Source: CAYJLA01 sp964371305
Lineage (GTDB): Bacteria; Bacillota_I; Bacilli_A; RFN20; CAG-826
Length of the DNA stretch: 64,000 bases
Direction of reading: 5' to 3'
Assembly: GCA_964371305.1 (NCBI GenBank)
Contig: CAYJLA010000003.1
Location: forward strand, 1-64,000
The translations under genes were made by a program, and so were the position numbers. The notes beneath the pieces were generated by a model. That model was given only the letters and a program-made list of their open reading frames with translations, did no database searches and was not told the origin of the DNA. This document shows positions 32,517 through 41,726 of the stretch, piece by piece. The first letter of the stretch is position 1; each line of letters begins with the position of its first letter.

Positions 32517-34202
32517 ATGAATTTAAACAATATTTATGCAGCGTTTTTTAGAAAAAATCGCTTACTACCTACGGCTGTTCTTAAGAAAATGGTCAATAAT
32601 ACAAATTTAACAAAGTCGAGTTTGGTGTCAGATATTTTAGTTGCTCACCCTACACTTGAAACAAAAATCGCATCATCGATTGCAGATATGCTTAATATTC
32701 CGTTTGTTGAACCAGGTATTATTACAATCGATAAAAAATTAGTCGAAAACTTTTCGTTTTCATTTTTAAAACGTCACTCAGTTTTACCTTTAATGATTAC
32801 AGAAGATAACATTCTTATCGTTGCCATTTCAGATTTGACAGATGTATCAATTTGTAACAAAGTTAATATGAATTTTGATGGAAGAATTGAGTTTGTTTTC
32901 TCATCAAGAAGTGATATTAATAAAGAAATCGCTTCATTTGAGTCCATGCAAGATACTGCGCAAGCTCTTGAAGATATTATCGAAGAAAAAGCTGATGATG
33001 ATGCAGCGAAACCAGAAGTGTATGAAAATCCACTAGATACATTAAATGCACCTTCCGTTAAGCTTGTTGATTCTATTATTCGTGAATCTATTCCTTTTAG
33101 AACATCCGATATCCACGTTGAGCCTGGAGAAAACGGTGTTGTAGTTAGATACCGTATTGATGGTGAGTTATATGAAAGGGCAAATTTCCCAGTGGAAGTA
33201 TTCCCTTCAGTTGCTGCTCGTATTAAAATTATGGCACAATTAAATATCGCAGAAAGACGTTTGCCACAAGATGGACGTATACGTTTAATGATCAACGAAA
33301 CAGAGTATGATTTCCGTGTATCTACAATTCCAACAGTTCATGGAGAAAAATTCGTTCTTAGAATTCTTGATAAATCAATTTTCTATTTGACTCGTAGTCA
33401 ATTAGGATTTACGCCTGAATCAAATGAAAAAATTGATAAAATATTATTGAATCCACATGGTATCATCCTTCTTACAGGTCCTACTGGTTGTGGTAAAACA
33501 ACTACATTATATTCTTTCTTAAAAGAGTTGAACAAACCAACAACAAACACCGTGACTGTTGAAGATCCTGTTGAATACTCAATGAAAGGTGTTAACCAAG
33601 TTCAAGTCAATCCTGCTAGTGGATTTACCTTTGCAACCGCATTGCGTGCTATTGTCCGTCAGGATCCAGACGTAATAATGGTCGGGGAAATTCGTGACGA
33701 AGAAACCGCTCAAATCGCTTCTCGTGCTGCGATTACTGGTCACCTTGTTTTGTCAACACTTCATACTAATGATGCTGCTGGTGCTGTAATCCGTCTTGTA
33801 GATATGGGAATTCCATCATATCTTGTTGCCGACTCACTTGCGGGCGTTATTTCTCAACGTCTTGTTAAGAGACTTTGTCCTAAGTGTCGTAAGAAATATA
33901 CTGCTTCTCCTGGAGATGCTAAAGTATTAGGCTTAACTACTAGACCATCATTATTTAAAAAGCAAGGTTGTAACTATTGCGACTTTACTGGATATAGAGG
34001 TCGTATCGCTGTTCATGAAATCATGGAAATCAACGACGAAATTAGAACTGCAATTACAAGACCAAACATTACAATTACTAAATTACAACAAGTTGCAATT
34101 GATAATGGTATGAAAACATTGTTTAATGCTACTAAAGAGCTTGTTCTTGATGGTGTAATCTCATTAAGCGAATTAGTTAGAGTAGTTGTTGAAGACGAAT
34201 AG
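32517..34202 (+). CDS. pilB: Pilus extension ATPase, PilB/GspE family
   Basis: A 561-residue hexameric ATPase that powers pilus assembly. An N-terminal GspE_N domain (about 1-150) precedes the ATPase with Walker A GPTGCGKTTT near residue 321, the Asp box with RIDGEL near 214, Walker B VGEIRDEETA near 388 and the His box HLVLSTLHTNDA near 409. Two CxxC pairs (CPKC, CNYC) near 459-490 bind zinc. No PilT retraction ATPase is present here, so pili may not retract, or pilT is elsewhere. It is the last gene before the terminator at 34211. Confidence 0.97.
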   Translation: MNLNNIYAAFFRKNRLLPTAVLKKMVNNTNLTKSSLVSDILVAHPTLETKIASSIADMLNIPFVEPGIITIDKKLVENFSFSFLKRHSVLPLMITEDNILIVAISDLTDVSICNKVNMNFDGRIEFVFSSRSDINKEIASFESMQDTAQALEDIIEEKADDDAAKPEVYENPLDTLNAPSVKLVDSIIRESIPFRTSDIHVEPGENGVVVRYRIDGELYERANFPVEVFPSVAARIKIMAQLNIAERRLPQDGRIRLMINETEYDFRVSTIPTVHGEKFVLRILDKSIFYLTRSQLGFTPESNEKIDKILLNPHGIILLTGPTGCGKTTTLYSFLKELNKPTTNTVTVEDPVEYSMKGVNQVQVNPASGFTFATALRAIVRQDPDVIMVGEIRDEETAQIASRAAITGHLVLSTLHTNDAAGAVIRLVDMGIPSYLVADSLAGVISQRLVKRLCPKCRKKYTASPGDAKVLGLTTRPSLFKKQGCNYCDFTGYRGRIAVHEIMEINDEIRTAITRPNITITKLQQVAIDNGMKTLFNATKELVLDGVISLSELVRVVVEDE

Positions 34203-34210
34203 ATTTGTAT

Positions 34211-34237
34211 AAAGGTTTCGTAATAGAAACCTTTTTT
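34211..34237 (+). terminator. Terminator of the pilus operon
   Basis: AAGGTTTC (34212-34219) pairs with GAAACCTT, loop of 6, then T6. Confidence 0.9.
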
Positions 34238-34254
34238 CTTATCATTTAAAAAAA

Positions 34255-34263
34255 TGATATAAT
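34255..34263 (+). promoter_or_regulatory. Extended -10 promoter of the nucleoside hydrolase, leaderless type
   Basis: TGA then TATAAT (34258-34263), followed by 6 bases and the ATG at 34270. No Shine-Dalgarno. Confidence 0.7.
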
Positions 34264-34269
34264 GTAAAT

Positions 34270-35205
34270 ATGAATAATAAAATAAATTTGATATTAGATT
34301 TTGATCCAGGACATGATGATGCGATCGCATTAATGGTAGCGTCAAAAAACTGCAAAATTAACTTACTTGGAATTACTGTAGTTTCTGGTAACCAAACTAT
34401 TGAAAAAGTAACTAGAAACGCTTTAAATTTAGTTGATTACTTAAATATTGATGCTGAGGTATATCAAGGGGTTACTCAACCTCTTATTAAAGAAGTTGAA
34501 GTGTGTTCCGCCATACATGGAGAAAGTGGCTTAGACGGCTTTGATTTTCCGTCACATAAAAAAGTAGTTTCAAAAGTAAAAGCCTGGGACTACATAATTG
34601 ATCAATGTTTAAGAGATAAAGATATTACTTTAGTAACTTGTGGGCCATTGACTAATATTGCCTTAGCTTTAAAACTCGAACCTAACATAAAAAATAATAT
34701 AAAGGAAATTGTAATGATGGGCGGTAGTATGGAACATGGAAACGTTACACCTGCTGCAGAATTCAATATCTTTTGCGACCCAGAAGCAGCGCATATAGTG
34801 TTTAGTAGTGGTATTAATATTAAAATGATAGGATTGGATGTTACAAGAAAAGTAAAAGTATATTCATCAATAATCGATAAGTTTTCTACAATAAAAAATA
34901 ATGCTGGTGAGTTATTTGTTTCTCTTATGAAAGTGTTTAATGAAAATCAATTGAAAGTTTTTGGTTTCGACGGTGCACCTCTTCACGATCCATGCACTGT
35001 TGTAGCACTATTAGATAAAGATGTTGTGAAGTTTGAAAAAATGAATGTGGAAATAGATATCTCACATCTGTCAAGTTATGGCAGAACTAACTGCGATAGA
35101 TTCGATTATTTAAAAAAGGCGCAGAACGCCTTTGTTGCAACCGATATAAACATCGATAAATACTGGGATTTAATCTTTAATCATCTAAAAGATTACTCTT
35201 GCTAA
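34270..35205 (+). CDS. Inosine-uridine-preferring nucleoside hydrolase family protein
   Basis: A 311-residue enzyme that splits the N-glycosidic bond of ribonucleosides for salvage. The signature DFDPGHDDAIALMVA at residues 9-23 carries the Asp cluster that binds Ca. A second conserved stretch is MMGGSMEHGNVTPAAEFNIF near 150, with substrate-binding Glu, Asn and Phe. The C-terminal HDP in APLHDPC (near 238) supplies the last metal ligand. The product (Iun/Rih type) cannot be split by substrate from sequence. Its stop codon abuts the convergent ktrA stop as TAATTA. Confidence 0.92.
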   Translation: MNNKINLILDFDPGHDDAIALMVASKNCKINLLGITVVSGNQTIEKVTRNALNLVDYLNIDAEVYQGVTQPLIKEVEVCSAIHGESGLDGFDFPSHKKVVSKVKAWDYIIDQCLRDKDITLVTCGPLTNIALALKLEPNIKNNIKEIVMMGGSMEHGNVTPAAEFNIFCDPEAAHIVFSSGINIKMIGLDVTRKVKVYSSIIDKFSTIKNNAGELFVSLMKVFNENQLKVFGFDGAPLHDPCTVVALLDKDVVKFEKMNVEIDISHLSSYGRTNCDRFDYLKKAQNAFVATDINIDKYWDLIFNHLKDYSC

Positions 35206-35883
35206 TTACTTTTTAACTTTTTTTACACCATGTAATATATCATTGAGTTTAGTAATACATTTTTGATTACCTACTACGTATAAAATATCACCGGCTTTAA
35301 TTGTATTTTCACCTTTAGGAGAAATTGTTACGTTATCACGAGTTAATAAAACAATATTTGCATCATATTTATTTCTTGGATCTAAATCATGAATTGTTAG
35401 TTCCTTAAAGTCATCTCCAACAATAACTTTGACAACGGAGAATTCACCAGATAATTCATAAAAATCTAAGAAGTCTTTATTTGATAATCTATTTGCTAAA
35501 CCACGTCCAGCAAATTTAAGTGGGTAAATGATTTGTGTAGCGCCTAATTTTAATAAAACATTACCATAATAATCATCATCAACTCTTACTATAATGTTTG
35601 GAACATTAAGGCTTTTTACGTGTATTGTTGCAAGAATAGTGGCTTGAATATTATCGCCGAAGGCAATAATTGCATCTGTAATGTTAGAGATATCTAATTC
35701 TTCAAGCGCCTTCTCGTCAGTAGCATCAGCAATAAATACAAGTGGCGAAAATTTCGAAGCTTTTCTTACTCTTTCTTCACTAACATCAATTGCTATTACT
35801 TCCTTATTCAGACGTGATAATTCCTGAACAACAGAGATTCCAAAATCCCCTAAACCAATTACAGCGTATGTTCTTTTTTCCAT
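35206..35883 (-). CDS. ktrA: Ktr potassium uptake regulatory subunit (RCK domains)
   Basis: A 225-residue cytosolic protein that forms the gating ring of the Ktr channel. The N-terminal RCK_N Rossmann domain shows GLGDFGISVVQEL (near 7-19) and the acidic ligand IAID, which binds ATP/ADP or NAD. The C-terminal TrkA_C domain is about 130-215. It follows ktrB by 11 bases with a GGAGG Shine-Dalgarno. Related proteins also bind cyclic di-AMP through the C-terminal domain; that is known for the family, not visible here. Confidence 0.95.
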   Translation of the reverse strand: MEKRTYAVIGLGDFGISVVQELSRLNKEVIAIDVSEERVRKASKFSPLVFIADATDEKALEELDISNITDAIIAFGDNIQATILATIHVKSLNVPNIIVRVDDDYYGNVLLKLGATQIIYPLKFAGRGLANRLSNKDFLDFYELSGEFSVVKVIVGDDFKELTIHDLDPRNKYDANIVLLTRDNVTISPKGENTIKAGDILYVVGNQKCITKLNDILHGVKKVKK

Positions 35884-35894
35884 ATTTAATCCTC

Positions 35895-37280
35895 CTATCC
35901 GATTAATATATTCTCTTCAAGTAATTTATAATGTGTTTCTTCATCTTTTTCCATAGAACTATTAAAAACACAAATTAAAGTCATAGGTCCTAGACGACCA
36001 AAAAACATTAATAAACAGATAATAATTTGACTCGCCATTGAAAAATGACTAGTTACACCCATTGATAATCCAACAGTTCCAAATGCACTAAAACATTCGA
36101 ATAATACATGTATTCCGCCATCTACTTGATTGTTTAATACTATGTTATTTTGTTCAATTGCCGTAATGACAAAGAAAGAAACGAAAATAGCAATAAGAGC
36201 TAATATAATAAGAGACATAGAACGTGTAATCATTTTCGATGAAAGTCTTCTATTAAAAAGTGCTACGTTTTTGCCACGAATAAACCTATACAAGGTGTAA
36301 AGTACTATAAATATAGTAGTGGTCTTAACACCACCAGCTGTAGATAGTGGTGAGGCACCTGTAAACATGAGAGTCATAGTTACTATTTGTGATGATAGAG
36401 ATAAGTCACTTTGAGGGTATGTAGAAAACCCAGCTGTTCTAGTTGTTACAGATTGGAACAATGCTTGAAGAGGTGTCATTGATCCCCATTCAAGTACTAA
36501 AAACATCAAAAAACCAATGACGATCAAAGAAACAGTCATAAATAAAACTATTTTTGTATATGTAGAAAAGAATTTCAATTTTTTATTTTTATGAATATCT
36601 ATATAAACTAAAAAACCAATACCCCCACATATAATAAGTAACATAGTTATGATATTTAAATAAATGCTATTAGCTAATATACTTGCTTCAAAACTACTTG
36701 CTCCTAATATGTCAAAACCAGCATTATTAAATGCACTTATGGAATGAAAAAAGGAATACATAAACGCATTACCGATTGGTTCTCCTATCTGGTTTACGTA
36801 AGGAATAAAAGCTCCTAAATACAAAATAAAACCTAAAAGTTCAAAACTTAATGATATAAGTACAACTTTAAGAGCGAACCCACCCAAACCTCGTAAAGAA
36901 TCAAAATTTAAAGCTTTTGAGATTGTAAAGCGATCGTAAAAACCTAATTTTCTTCCAAAAACAGTGATTAAAGAAACAAAAATTGTAACAAATCCCAATC
37001 CACCGATTTGTATTAATAAAGCAATCATTACTTGTCCAAACGTAGAGTATGTTTGTCCAACATTAACAACACTTAAACCGGTTACGCACACTGCACTAGT
37101 TGACGTAAAAAAAGCTGTCATCACATTTCCCCATTGACCATTTATATGAGATATAGGTAAAGATAACAAAAATGCTCCTAATAATATAACAATAAAGAAA
37201 CTAAGAAATACAATTAGATATGGGCTTTTTATGCGTTTTGTTTTAGTTTTCATATTTTGTATAACAAAATGATAATCCAT
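35895..37280 (-). CDS. ktrB: Ktr/Trk potassium transporter membrane subunit
   Basis: A 461-residue Na-dependent K uptake channel of the TrkH/KtrB superfamily with four M1-P-M2 repeats. The first selectivity-filter region reads TSTSAVCVTGLSVVN near 59; the later filters are near AFNNAGFDI, TRTAGFST and FGTVGLSMG, each with the conserved Gly. It is first in ktrBA. The start at 37280 has no good Shine-Dalgarno; an in-frame ATG ten codons later is a possible alternative. A low-K or osmotic role is inferred. Confidence 0.93.
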   Translation of the reverse strand: MDYHFVIQNMKTKTKRIKSPYLIVFLSFFIVILLGAFLLSLPISHINGQWGNVMTAFFTSTSAVCVTGLSVVNVGQTYSTFGQVMIALLIQIGGLGFVTIFVSLITVFGRKLGFYDRFTISKALNFDSLRGLGGFALKVVLISLSFELLGFILYLGAFIPYVNQIGEPIGNAFMYSFFHSISAFNNAGFDILGASSFEASILANSIYLNIITMLLIICGGIGFLVYIDIHKNKKLKFFSTYTKIVLFMTVSLIVIGFLMFLVLEWGSMTPLQALFQSVTTRTAGFSTYPQSDLSLSSQIVTMTLMFTGASPLSTAGGVKTTTIFIVLYTLYRFIRGKNVALFNRRLSSKMITRSMSLIILALIAIFVSFFVITAIEQNNIVLNNQVDGGIHVLFECFSAFGTVGLSMGVTSHFSMASQIIICLLMFFGRLGPMTLICVFNSSMEKDEETHYKLLEENILIG

Positions 37281-37335
37281 TACAATATTAATGTCTATTA
37301 AATTGTGTTCTTATTTATTTAATGATATCGAAATA

Positions 37336-37361
37336 TTGTTTAAAAATGCTGTTTTTATCAA
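37336..37361. repeat. Imperfect inverted repeat upstream of the hydrogenase operon
   Basis: TTGTTTAAAAA (37336-37346) and TTTTTATCAA (37352-37361) are near-complements around a 5-base centre. The TTG...CAA ends recall Rex redox-repressor sites, but the arms are imperfect and it lies about 70 bases before the -35 box. Confidence 0.25.
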
Positions 37362-37429
37362 TAAATTTAACAAAAAATATAAAGTCACTTTTTTACTTTA
37401 ATTTCAAAATAAAATAACGCATTTTTTTG

Positions 37430-37458
37430 TTGAATTGATGAATACTTATATATAAAAT
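37430..37458 (+). promoter_or_regulatory. Promoter of the hydCBA operon
   Basis: TTGAAT (37430-37435), 17 bases, TAAAAT (37453-37458). A strong GGAGG Shine-Dalgarno (37471-37475) precedes the ATG at 37481. Confidence 0.7.
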
Positions 37459-37480
37459 ATATATAGTTACGGAGGACATT

Positions 37481-37972
37481 ATGTCAAATATTCAAGCTCA
37501 CGCAAAAAAACAAATATTGGAAATTTGCAATCGTTACGTTAATGAAAGAACTCCACTAATGATGATTTTATCAGCAGTGCAGGAAGAGTATGGTTATATA
37601 CCAATTGAAGTACAAGAAGTTATCTCTGATGCTACAGGTATTCCTGTTGCAGAAATCTTTGGTGTTGTAACATTTTATTCATTTTTCTCATTAACTCCAA
37701 AAGGAAAATACGTCATAGGCGTATGTTTAGGAACTGCCTGCTATGTTAAAGGTGGTCAAAATGTAATTGAAAAATTTACAGAATTAACAGGTGCTAAACC
37801 TGGTAAAACTACAGAAGACGGTTTGTTTACTGTTGATGCATTACGCTGCATTGGAGCATGTGGTATTGCGCCAGCTGTCACAATTAATGGTAAAGTTTAT
37901 CCAAAAGTTAAACTTGAACAAATTCCATCAATCGTGAAATCTTATAAAGATATGGAGGTAAACAATGGTTAA
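37481..37972 (+). CDS. hydC: Electron-bifurcating [FeFe]-hydrogenase, gamma subunit (NuoE-like)
   Basis: A 163-residue thioredoxin-fold [2Fe-2S] protein. The four ligands are in CLGTACYVKG (near 82-88) and CIGACGIAP (near 123-128). An N-terminal helical bundle with MMILSAVQEEYGYIP is typical. Together with HydB and HydA it makes the trimeric hydrogenase that couples NADH and reduced ferredoxin oxidation to H2. It is the same size as HydC of Thermotoga. The next gene overlaps it by 8 bases. Confidence 0.95.
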   Translation: MSNIQAHAKKQILEICNRYVNERTPLMMILSAVQEEYGYIPIEVQEVISDATGIPVAEIFGVVTFYSFFSLTPKGKYVIGVCLGTACYVKGGQNVIEKFTELTGAKPGKTTEDGLFTVDALRCIGACGIAPAVTINGKVYPKVKLEQIPSIVKSYKDMEVNNG

Positions 37973-39830
37973 GTCAAAAATCGAGCTAAATACTCTTATA
38001 GAAAAAAGCACTAATGATATAAATGCAAAGTTTGATGGTTCAAATGGGAAAAGAGCTATCTTAATCTGCGGAGGGACAGGTTGTTTATCATCTGAATCCC
38101 AATTAATACTTGATGAATTTCATTTACTTATAAAAGAAAATAAATTAGAAGATAAAGTAACTGCTAACTTTGTTGGTTGTTTTGGATTTTGCTCACAAGG
38201 TCCTTTTGTAAAAATCATGCCAGAAGGCACACTTTATAGATTAGTTACTGTAAAGAACGTTCAAAGAATAGTGGAATCTGACTTATTAAATAATGAGATT
38301 TGTGATGAATTGCTATATGTTGATCCAATAACTAAATATAAAACACAAAGACAAGAGGAAATGACTTTCTACAAAAAGCAATCACGTATTGCATTACATG
38401 GTTGTGGCGTTATTGACTCAGAAAAAATCGAAGAAGCATTAGGCTATGGCGCATTTCAAGGTTTAATGAGAGCGCTTGAAATGAAACCGCAAGAAGTTAT
38501 TAATGAAGTTTTAGCTTCAGGACTAAGAGGTCGTGGTGGTGCCGGTTTCCCTACTGGTAGAAAATGGCAATTTGCTTTAGATCAAAATAATGAAGAAAAA
38601 TATGTTGTTTGTAATGGTGATGAAGGAGATCCAGGTGCATTCATGGATCGTTCTATATTAGAAGGAAATCCTCTTGCAGTTATTGAAGGTATGATGATTG
38701 CTGGGTATGCTATTGGCGCTAAAAATGGTTATTTCTACGTTAGAGCTGAATATCCAATTGCGATTGGTAGATTATCAAAAGCGATTAAACAAGCTGAAGA
38801 ATTAGGTTTATTAGGAGACAATATTCTAGGAACTGGATTCTCATTTAGATGTCATATTCGTTTAGGAGCTGGTGCATTTGTTTGTGGTGAAGAAACTGCA
38901 TTATTAAACTCAATTGAAGGTAAACGTGGTATGCCACGTCCTAGACCTCCATTCCCTGCTGTTAGTGGATTATGGGGAAAACCTACAATTATCAACAACG
39001 TTGAATCACTCGTATGTATTCCATATATTTTAAGAGAAGGTGCTGAAGCATTTTCTAAAGTTGGTACTGCCGATTCTAAAGGTACAAAAGTATTTGCCCT
39101 TGGTGGTAAAATTAATAACGTTGGACTTGTAGAAGTGCCAATGGGAACAACATTAAGAGAATTAATCTACGATATTGGTGGTGGAATTCCTGATGGTAAG
39201 AAATTTAAAGCTATTCAAACTGGCGGCCCAAGCGGTGGTTGTTTAACAGAAGCTGACTTAGATACACCAATTGATTTTGGAAACTTAGTTGCTGCTGGAT
39301 CTATGATGGGTTCAGGTGGTGCTATCGTTATGGATGAAGATAACTGTATGGTTGACGTTGCAAAATTCTATATGGAATTTATATGTGATGAATCATGTGG
39401 TAAGTGTTCTCCTTGTAGAATAGGTACAAAGCGTATTTTAGAACTACTTACTTCTATTACTGAAGGTAAAGGTACAATGAAAACTCTTGATGAACTCATT
39501 GAGTTATCTGAATCTGTTAAAACTGGTAGTTTATGTGGTTTAGGTCAAACTGCAGCAAATCCAATTTTATCAACAATAGGAAAGTTTAAAGATGAATATA
39601 TTGCTCACATCGTAGATAAAAAATGTTCTGCTGGTGTTTGTAAGAGTTTAATGGAATATTACATTATTCCAGAAGCATGTAAAAAATGTTCAAAATGCGA
39701 AAAAGCATGTCCTGTTAACGCTATTAGTGGTGTTATTGGTAAAGAACCATATGTTATTGATCAAGCAAAATGTATTAAATGTGGTATGTGTATAAGTTCA
39801 TGCCCATTCAAGGCTATCATAACACGTTAG
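37965..39830 (+). CDS. hydB: Electron-bifurcating [FeFe]-hydrogenase, beta subunit (NuoF-like)
   Basis: A 621-residue subunit and the NADH entry point. It has an N-terminal thioredoxin-like [2Fe-2S] domain (CGGTGCL, then FVGCFGFC, residues 25-75), an FMN/NADH domain with RGRGGAGFPTGRKW near 190 and GDEGDPGAFMDRS near 218, an SLBB region near 370-420, and a [4Fe-4S] site ESCGKCSPCR near 475. Two ferredoxin-type [4Fe-4S] clusters follow at CKKCSKCEKACP and CIKCGMCISSCP near 570-610. This order is that of HydB, longer than NuoF of complex I. Bifurcation chemistry is known for homologues and inferred here. Confidence 0.96.
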   Translation: MVKSKIELNTLIEKSTNDINAKFDGSNGKRAILICGGTGCLSSESQLILDEFHLLIKENKLEDKVTANFVGCFGFCSQGPFVKIMPEGTLYRLVTVKNVQRIVESDLLNNEICDELLYVDPITKYKTQRQEEMTFYKKQSRIALHGCGVIDSEKIEEALGYGAFQGLMRALEMKPQEVINEVLASGLRGRGGAGFPTGRKWQFALDQNNEEKYVVCNGDEGDPGAFMDRSILEGNPLAVIEGMMIAGYAIGAKNGYFYVRAEYPIAIGRLSKAIKQAEELGLLGDNILGTGFSFRCHIRLGAGAFVCGEETALLNSIEGKRGMPRPRPPFPAVSGLWGKPTIINNVESLVCIPYILREGAEAFSKVGTADSKGTKVFALGGKINNVGLVEVPMGTTLRELIYDIGGGIPDGKKFKAIQTGGPSGGCLTEADLDTPIDFGNLVAAGSMMGSGGAIVMDEDNCMVDVAKFYMEFICDESCGKCSPCRIGTKRILELLTSITEGKGTMKTLDELIELSESVKTGSLCGLGQTAANPILSTIGKFKDEYIAHIVDKKCSAGVCKSLMEYYIIPEACKKCSKCEKACPVNAISGVIGKEPYVIDQAKCIKCGMCISSCPFKAIITR

Positions 39831-39847
39831 TAAGGGAGAAAATTATT

Positions 39848-41626
39848 ATGTCATTAATTAATATTAAAATTGAAGGTCATTCATATCATGTCGATAGCAG
39901 TTTAACTGTTTTAAAAGCTTGTCGTGAATGCGGATATGAAATCCCTACTTTATGTTCTTTTAAAGATGGGGAATGTTCGCTTGCAAGTTGTAGAGTTTGT
40001 CTAGTATCTGTAAAAGGTGCTCGTGGTTTAGTCGCTAGTTGTGTCTATCCAGTTAATGAAGGGATGGAAATTTCTATCGCAGATCCAAAAGCTACCGAAG
40101 CTCGTAGAACAAGTGTTGAACTTATTCTTTCAAATCACAATAAAAATTGTCAACAATGTAATAAAAATGGTCAATGTGAATTGTTAGAAGTTGCACGCAT
40201 CGTTGGCGCTAGAGATGATAAATTTGTTGGTGAAAAAACGCCTACAACTTTAGATGAAGTTGCACCAGGAATTACTCGTGATACATCTAAATGTATTTTA
40301 TGTGGTAGATGTATAGAAAGATGTAAAAGAGCACACGGGATTTCTATTTTAGGATTTGAAAATCGTGGTTTTAATACTTTAGTATCTCCAGCAGAAAATC
40401 GTTCATTTGCAAACTCACCTTGTTTACAATGTGGTCAATGCGTAAACGTATGTCCTACTGGTGCATTAAGCGAATACAGTGAAATTGATAGATTAGATGC
40501 AGCATTAAAAGCTGGTAAAAAAGTGTTTGTTCAAACTGCTCCTGCAGTTAGAGCTGCAATTGCAGAAGAATTTGGTGAACCAATTGGAACTGTTGGAACT
40601 GGCAAAATGATTGCTGCCTTACACAGACTTGGTTTTTATAGAGTTTTTGATACAAACTTTGGTGCTGATTTAACAATTATGGAAGAAGCAATGGAACTTG
40701 TAAAACGTATTCAAAATAAAGGCGTTTTACCTCAAATTACATCATGCTCACCTGGTTGGATTAATTATATGGAATATTTCTATCCACAAGTTGTCGAACA
40801 CGTATCATCATGTAAGTCACCACATCAAATGGTTGGCGCAATTATTAAAACATATTATGCAGAAAGAAATAATTTAAATGTAGACGATATATTCGTTGTT
40901 TCAATTATGCCTTGTACTGCTAAAAAATATGAAAAGGAAAGAGTTCAAAATGCTGTTGATGGAGTTAAAGACGTTGATTGCGTTCTTACAACAAGAGAAT
41001 TAGCTCGCGTTATTAAACGTGCTGGTATCAACTGGGATAAACTTCCTGAAGATGAACAGTTTGATCAAGATTTATTAGGTGATTATTCTGGCGCTGGTGT
41101 TATCTTTGGTGTTACTGGCGGTGTTATGGAAGCTGCGTTACGTACTGCATACTTTTGGTTAACAGGTAATGAACATAAAGGTATATCATTTGAACAAGTT
41201 CGTGGTTTTGATGGAATTAAAACTGCAACACTTGATTTAAACGGAACAGAAATCAAAGTCGCTATATGTCATGGTATGAACTTTGCTAAAGTTTTACTTG
41301 ATGAAATCAAAGCAGGAACATCACCATATCACTTTATTGAAATTATGTGCTGTCCAGGCGGATGTATTAATGGTGGTGGACAACCATTTGTTAAACCAAT
41401 GTTCTTAAAGAATGAAGGTAGTGATATTCTTGAAACTTATATTCAAAAACGTGCATCAGTATTATACACTGAAGACGAAAGACAAGTTATTAGACAATCA
41501 CATAATAACGAAGATATTAAAAAGTTATATAAAGATTATCTTGGAGAACCATGCGGACATAAATCTCATAAATTATTACATACATCATATGTAACAAATA
41601 GAGAAAAATATCCAACAAAAAAATAA
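39848..41626 (+). CDS. hydA: [FeFe]-hydrogenase catalytic subunit
   Basis: A 592-residue enzyme that makes or oxidises H2 at the H-cluster. The N-terminal plant-type [2Fe-2S] (CSFKDGECSLASCRVC), the His-ligated [4Fe-4S] region (CQQCNKNGQCE) and two [4Fe-4S] clusters (CILCGRCIERC, CLQCGQCVNVC) lead to the H domain. H-cluster motifs are L1 TSCSPGW near 299, L2 MPCTAKKYE near 350 and L3 EIMCCPGGCINGGGQP near 498. L1 has Ser where many monomeric enzymes have a second Cys. The ATG at 39848 follows GGGAG and is preferred over an upstream ATG at 39779 inside hydB. The maturases hydEFG are not in the window. The product ends at a terminator. Confidence 0.97.
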   Translation: MSLINIKIEGHSYHVDSSLTVLKACRECGYEIPTLCSFKDGECSLASCRVCLVSVKGARGLVASCVYPVNEGMEISIADPKATEARRTSVELILSNHNKNCQQCNKNGQCELLEVARIVGARDDKFVGEKTPTTLDEVAPGITRDTSKCILCGRCIERCKRAHGISILGFENRGFNTLVSPAENRSFANSPCLQCGQCVNVCPTGALSEYSEIDRLDAALKAGKKVFVQTAPAVRAAIAEEFGEPIGTVGTGKMIAALHRLGFYRVFDTNFGADLTIMEEAMELVKRIQNKGVLPQITSCSPGWINYMEYFYPQVVEHVSSCKSPHQMVGAIIKTYYAERNNLNVDDIFVVSIMPCTAKKYEKERVQNAVDGVKDVDCVLTTRELARVIKRAGINWDKLPEDEQFDQDLLGDYSGAGVIFGVTGGVMEAALRTAYFWLTGNEHKGISFEQVRGFDGIKTATLDLNGTEIKVAICHGMNFAKVLLDEIKAGTSPYHFIEIMCCPGGCINGGGQPFVKPMFLKNEGSDILETYIQKRASVLYTEDERQVIRQSHNNEDIKKLYKDYLGEPCGHKSHKLLHTSYVTNREKYPTKK

Positions 41627-41640
41627 AAATCTATTAATTT

Positions 41641-41670
41641 AAATGCCATTGAAACATATGGCATTTTTTA
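41641..41670 (+). terminator. Terminator of hydCBA
   Basis: AAATGCCAT (41641-41649) pairs perfectly with ATGGCATTT (41658-41666), loop of 8, then more T. Confidence 0.92.
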
Positions 41671-41711
41671 TTATTTATCTCTCATTCAAATAAAGAATTT
41701 TTTTATTTATA

Positions 41712-41720
41712 TGATATAAT
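41712..41720 (+). promoter_or_regulatory. Extended -10 promoter of addBA, leaderless type
   Basis: TGA then TATAAT (41715-41720), followed by 6 bases and ATG 41727. No Shine-Dalgarno. Confidence 0.7.
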
Positions 41721-41726
41721 AATAGT

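Noticed and set aside
37336..37361. Rex operator upstream of hydCBA.
   Set aside because: The arms match poorly to TTGTGAA/TTAACAA-type sites and the distance to the promoter is large; listed only as a weak repeat.
39779..39847. Upstream ATG as the start of hydA.
   Set aside because: It lies inside the last ferredoxin motif of hydB; the ATG at 39848 has a GGGAG site and gives the normal N-terminus.
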